Assembly: GCA_016782865.1 (NCBI GenBank)
Contig: JADHXR010000041.1
Coordinates: 1-47,460 of the forward strand
DNA: 47,460 nucleotides
Reading direction: 5' to 3'
Source: Phycisphaerae bacterium
GTDB lineage: Bacteria; Planctomycetota; Phycisphaerae; Sedimentisphaerales; Anaerobacaceae
This document shows, piece after piece, positions 44,517 to 47,460 of this stretch; the stretch's first letter is position 1, and each line of letters starts with the position of its first letter. The notes below the pieces were generated by a model that did not search any database, had not been told where the DNA came from, and saw nothing but the letters and a program-made list of their open reading frames with translations. Position numbers and translations under genes: made by a program.

Positions 44517-46550
44517 ATGGCTAAAGTCAAACTTCCTATCAGCAAGGCAACAGGAATGCTTCATTGCCAGCATGCTTGCCAAACAAGAATGGCCTGTGTT
44601 CTAGCTACCTTGTGCTTGTCACTGTGGTTCACTTCAAAGGTGCCCGCGCAGAGTGACATCCAGTTCCCGGCGAAATATCCCGACTTCCCTAGCGAAATGC
44701 CGACCAAGTTTCAACCGACAAACGAGGGATTCGACCACGAACGGCGAACCGTTATGATACCCATGCGCGACGGTGTGAAACTGCACACGGTGATTCTTAT
44801 ACCGAAAGAAGCCAAGTCGTCCCCGATGCTGCTCACCCGCACCTGCTACAGTGCCGACGAACTAACCAGTCACACCCAAAGTGCACATTATGGTCCGGTG
44901 CTATACGGTTACGACAACGCAGTGGATGTGATCGTCGGCGGCAACTATATTCGCGTCGTTCAGGACATTCGAGGCAAATATGGCTCAGAGGGTGATTACG
45001 TCTTGGCCCGGCCGCTGAGCGGACCGCGGAATCCAACGCCCGTGGACCACTCCACCGACACGTACGATACCATTGACTGGCTGGTAAAGAACGTCCCCGA
45101 ATGCAATGGCAGGGTGGGGCTATTGGGCATCTCTTACAACGGTTTTCTGACGCTCATGGGCGTGATAAACCCACATCCGGCGCTCAAAGTCGCCGTGCCC
45201 ATGAATCCGATGGTCGACGGCTGGCGCGGCGACGATTGGTTCCACAACGGGGCATTTCGGCAGCAAATGCTGTTCTATATGTACGAGCAAGAGGCGACAC
45301 GCGAGAACGAAATCAAGTGGTGGACAAGCCACTTTGACGATTACGACATGTTCATGGAAGCGGGCTCAGCAGGCGCATTGGCAAGGTCCCGAGGTCTCGA
45401 TCAGATAGGCTTCTGGCGAAAGATCCTTGCCCATCAGACGTACGACGCCTTCTGGCGTGATCAAGCAGTAGACCGCGTTCTGGCAGATCATCCAGTCAAG
45501 GTTCCGATCATGATCGTCCATAGCCTCTGGGACCAGGAGGATATCTATGGCGCACCCGCCGTTTATGCGGCAATCGAACCCAAAGACATCGATAACGACA
45601 GAGTCTTCCTGGTGATCGGTCCCTGGCGTCATGGTCAGATGATTGGAGAGGGAAGCTCGCTGGCAGCACTGAAATTCACTATCGATACCGCATACTACTT
45701 TCGCCAAGAGATTCTTCGACCCTTCCTGGACCAGTACCTGCGGGAAGACGCGCCGCAAGCCAATATAGCACCTGTTACCACCTACGAAACCGGGACCAAC
45801 AAGTGGCAAGAGTTGTCGGCCTGGCCCAGTTGTAGAAACGGCTGTGCGATCAAACCAACACGCCTTTACTTGAACGCCGATCTAAAACTGAACTTCAAGT
45901 CGCCGAGGAGTGATGATCCGGAATACGATGAGTTCATTTCGGATCCGGCCAAGCCGGTCCCCTACCGGGCACGACCGATTCAGCCCGTAGGCTGGAGCGC
46001 CAGCCATACGTGGCCTCAGTGGTTGGTCGACGACCAACGCGAGGCATCGGGACGCCCCGATGTTTTGGTGTTTGTATCCGACGTGCTGACGGAACCAGTA
46101 ACGATTAGCGGACGCCCGATGGTCAACCTAGTTGCTTCAACGAGCGGTACTGACAGCGACTGGGTTGTAAAGCTCATCGATGTATATCCCGACGAGGTTG
46201 CTGCCCAGCCGATGATGGGTGGCTATCAGTTGATGATTTCAGCTGACATCTTTCGCGGGCGCTACCGCGAAAGCCTGGAGACGCCACGGGCGATCACTCC
46301 CAACAAGCCGCTTAAATACAGCGTTGCCCTCCCGACGGCGAACCACGCATTTCGAGCGGGACATCGCATCATGGTGCAGGTCCAGTGTAGCTGGTTCCCA
46401 CTATACGACCGAAATCCCCAGACATTCGTTGATAGCATCTTCTTCGCCCAGCCAGCGGACTATCGAAAGGCCGTGCAGCGAATATGGCACTCGCCTGCTC
46501 ATCAAAGCTTTATTCGACTACCAATGGTTGTCTCAAAGTCAAAGAAGTGA
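44517..46550 (+). CDS. CocE/NonD-family hydrolase (Xaa-Pro dipeptidyl-peptidase-like acyl hydrolase)
   Basis: The protein has 677 residues from ATG 44517, preceded by AAAGGAGACAGCC. An N-terminal signal lies at about 30-55 (MACVLATLCLSLWFTSKVPA). The alpha/beta hydrolase domain is intact: GLLGISYNGFL (nucleophile Ser206), IMIVHSLWDQEDIYG (Asp) and VIGPWRHGQM (His). The family's helical cap and C-terminal jelly roll follow (VSDVLTEPVTISGRPMVNL, LPTANHAFRAGHRIMVQVQC). Members cleave esters, amides or X-Pro peptides (cocaine esterase, glutaryl-7-ACA acylase). An exported form points to breakdown of acylated compounds outside the cytoplasm. The substrate cannot be predicted. Confidence 0.88.
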   Translation: MAKVKLPISKATGMLHCQHACQTRMACVLATLCLSLWFTSKVPAQSDIQFPAKYPDFPSEMPTKFQPTNEGFDHERRTVMIPMRDGVKLHTVILIPKEAKSSPMLLTRTCYSADELTSHTQSAHYGPVLYGYDNAVDVIVGGNYIRVVQDIRGKYGSEGDYVLARPLSGPRNPTPVDHSTDTYDTIDWLVKNVPECNGRVGLLGISYNGFLTLMGVINPHPALKVAVPMNPMVDGWRGDDWFHNGAFRQQMLFYMYEQEATRENEIKWWTSHFDDYDMFMEAGSAGALARSRGLDQIGFWRKILAHQTYDAFWRDQAVDRVLADHPVKVPIMIVHSLWDQEDIYGAPAVYAAIEPKDIDNDRVFLVIGPWRHGQMIGEGSSLAALKFTIDTAYYFRQEILRPFLDQYLREDAPQANIAPVTTYETGTNKWQELSAWPSCRNGCAIKPTRLYLNADLKLNFKSPRSDDPEYDEFISDPAKPVPYRARPIQPVGWSASHTWPQWLVDDQREASGRPDVLVFVSDVLTEPVTISGRPMVNLVASTSGTDSDWVVKLIDVYPDEVAAQPMMGGYQLMISADIFRGRYRESLETPRAITPNKPLKYSVALPTANHAFRAGHRIMVQVQCSWFPLYDRNPQTFVDSIFFAQPADYRKAVQRIWHSPAHQSFIRLPMVVSKSKK

Positions 46551-46636
46551 GGACTGCCGCCCAAGAACCTTATAGGGCCGGTTTGAGCCTGACTTGCAGC
46601 AAAAGTTGATTTAAATCTCCAGTGAAGGAGCTAACA

Positions 46637-46858
46637 ATGTTCAAATTAAAGTTCTTTCTGGTGTTTGCGGGAATCTTCTTTTTGGGTGCTTGGTGCCAGC
46701 TACTTTGATCTGCTGGTCATCAGAAGGCAGACCTCATTGCCCGGCCCTTGCAGGGCCCGCCACAACTCTACTCGCCGTTGGAATGTGCTTGGAACAAGCC
46801 GCAAAAGGCCAAAGAGTGGCGAGCGGAACTGCCCCAAACAGAAGCTGTGGAAGAGTGA
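46637..46858 (+). pseudogene. Signal peptide fused to a TPR-kinase-type tail, interrupted by an in-frame TGA
   Basis: A good ribosome site (GAAGGAGCTAACA) precedes MFKLKFFLVFAGIFFLGA and WCQLL, a clear signal peptide. Then TGA at 46706 stops it. The same frame continues SAGHQKADLIARPLQGPPQ, LYSPLECAWNKPQKAKEW and RAELPQTEAVEE to a TGA at 46856. The 'AWNKPxKAxEWRAxLPQTEA' end is, from memory, the last TPR of large planctomycete Ser/Thr kinases. I read it as another gene with start and end kept and the middle lost, followed by a nonsense change. Rejected alternative: a selenoprotein. Confidence 0.5.
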
Positions 46859-46867
46859 CATCAGGCC

Positions 46868-47040
46868 CGAAAAGTCACCTATTTCAGGAGCCTAAGAAGG
46901 TCGCGAAGACACGGTGACAGTCTGACACCAAAATGTCTCCACAGACCTTGCTTTTTCCCGAATTTACGTCGCACACAGCCTACTTATTGGCTGAAAAATG
47001 CACTTTTCAGGATTTACATAGTGTTCAATGTGTAATTCGC
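46868..47040 (+). repeat. Dispersed repeat B, copy 2
   Basis: It shares ordered blocks with 39897-40076, though indels separate them. It carries no gene. Open frames on either strand over it are accidental. Confidence 0.6.
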
Positions 47041-47058
47041 GAGAATTGTAAGTACAAG

Positions 47059-47096
47059 ACAGGCCGGAGGTTGCAGCTTCCGGCCTGTTTGCTTTG
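47059..47096. terminator. Strong hairpin terminator
   Basis: ACAGGCCGGA (47059-47068) pairs perfectly with TCCGGCCTGT (47079-47088), with a 10-base loop, followed by TTGCTTT. It is the most convincing intrinsic terminator in the window, although the only open frame directly upstream is a relic. Confidence 0.6.
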
Positions 47097-47282
47097 ACTT
47101 ATACTTTGACTTGTCACAGGTGCCTTGTTGCGCCTTATTGCACAAGATCGGGCTGTATTTGCCTTTGGAATTGGTGCAGGCAGTCGTCAAATTGACGGAA
47201 AAGCTATTCAGTTGGGAGACAAAACAATGCACCTCATTGCTGCCGGATCTGTTCGACTTGGAGAGTACAAGATGCTCGGTCA

Positions 47283-47460
47283 CTTTTCGTCTGGCCCCAA
47301 CTGGAGAAGATACGTCAAATCATCGCCTCAGACGAACGCCCTAATCGTGCGAAGATCTCCCGGTGTGTGTGTGATGCATTTGGGTGGTACAAACAAGATG
47401 GCGGCCTAAAGGAGATGAGTTGCCGGGTCGCGTTACTACGCATGGAGCGTGATGGTCTGA
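47283..47460 (+). CDS. DUF4338 (DruA-like) protein, 5' truncated and cut by the window edge
   Basis: The frame reads LEKIRQIIASDERPNRAKIS, then RCVCDAFGWYKQDGGLKEMS and CRVALLRMERDGL. The pattern IRxIIxxxPxxxRxxxSrxvCexxxWyxxxGxLKeMxCRvaLLrLexdGL is the N-terminal part of DUF4338 proteins, which occur as IS-associated genes and as DruA of the Druantia phage-defence system. No ATG, GTG or TTG exists between the in-frame TGA at 47193 and the conserved part, so the 5' end is missing. The sequence runs beyond the window and completeness downstream is unknown. Confidence 0.6.

Noticed and set aside
47014..47283. Minus-strand 89-codon frame
   Set aside because: It spans repeat B and the terminator and shows no domain. 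Only the first few residues resemble a transposase helix-turn-helix, and this is reported as a fragment.
47283..47460. Druantia phage-defence locus
   Set aside because: Only a truncated DUF4338 segment is visible and no DruB-E genes are in the window. DUF4338 is also common in insertion sequences, which better fits the repeat-rich context.

Overview
The window looks like a chromosomal piece of a Planctomycetota bacterium, most likely class Phycisphaerae. This is an inference from gene content, not from a marker tree. The signs are secreted proteins ending in dockerin-like EF-hand pairs, LamG and PD40 modules, many Tat-exported enzymes, several sulfatase and sugar-isomerase relatives, a very long SecA, and intergenic gaps filled with foldback repeats.

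Layout. (1) 1-9.5 kb: a secreted multidomain protein (PKD-like, hydrolase-like, Fn3-like, LamG), then five tandem paralogues. Each paralogue has a signal peptide, five PD40-type blades and a two-loop dockerin-like C-terminus; the last also carries a LamG domain. (2) 9.5-10.1 kb: gene relics and hairpins. (3) 10.1-24.0 kb: a housekeeping block, all on the + strand: rnr, efp, secA, a PQQ-propeller lipid/envelope-type protein, an unknown membrane-anchored protein, lhgO, a CGGC-domain protein, priA and tRNA-Pro(CGG). Foldback repeats sit in several of its gaps. (4) 24.4-34.7 kb: an accessory carbohydrate locus. It starts with two internally deleted genes (a sugar-isomerase relative and a sulfatase chimera), then a GH2 enzyme, an enolase-superfamily sugar-acid enzyme broken by one extra G, a GntP-type permease, an SSS-type symporter, and another relic. 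(5) 34.6-38.0 kb: an M23 peptidase with PKD domains, a type II pseudopilin-like protein, a recombinase-like tail, tadA and tRNA-Ser(GGA). (6) 38.1-40.2 kb: an insertion sequence of the rve/IS3-IS481 type lying among copies of a short dispersed repeat. (7) 40.2-46.6 kb: a second accessory block with a Tat-exported TIM-barrel isomerase, a ceramidase-like protein and a Tat-exported sulfatase on the - strand, divergent from a CocE/NonD hydrolase on the + strand. (8) 46.6-47.46 kb: more relics, a strong terminator, and a 5'-truncated DUF4338 (DruA-like) gene running off the edge.

How it works together (inference). The 26.5-34.1 kb genes read as a pathway that opens a polysaccharide outside or in the periplasm (GH2, formerly with a sulfatase), imports sugar and sugar acid (SSS, GntP) and dehydrates or cycloisomerises the acid (enolase superfamily). 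The strongest unusual signals are the 5 x 5 PD40-dockerin array, a five-fold W-A repeat expansion inside SecA, and at least four genes that keep their start and their end but have lost their middle.
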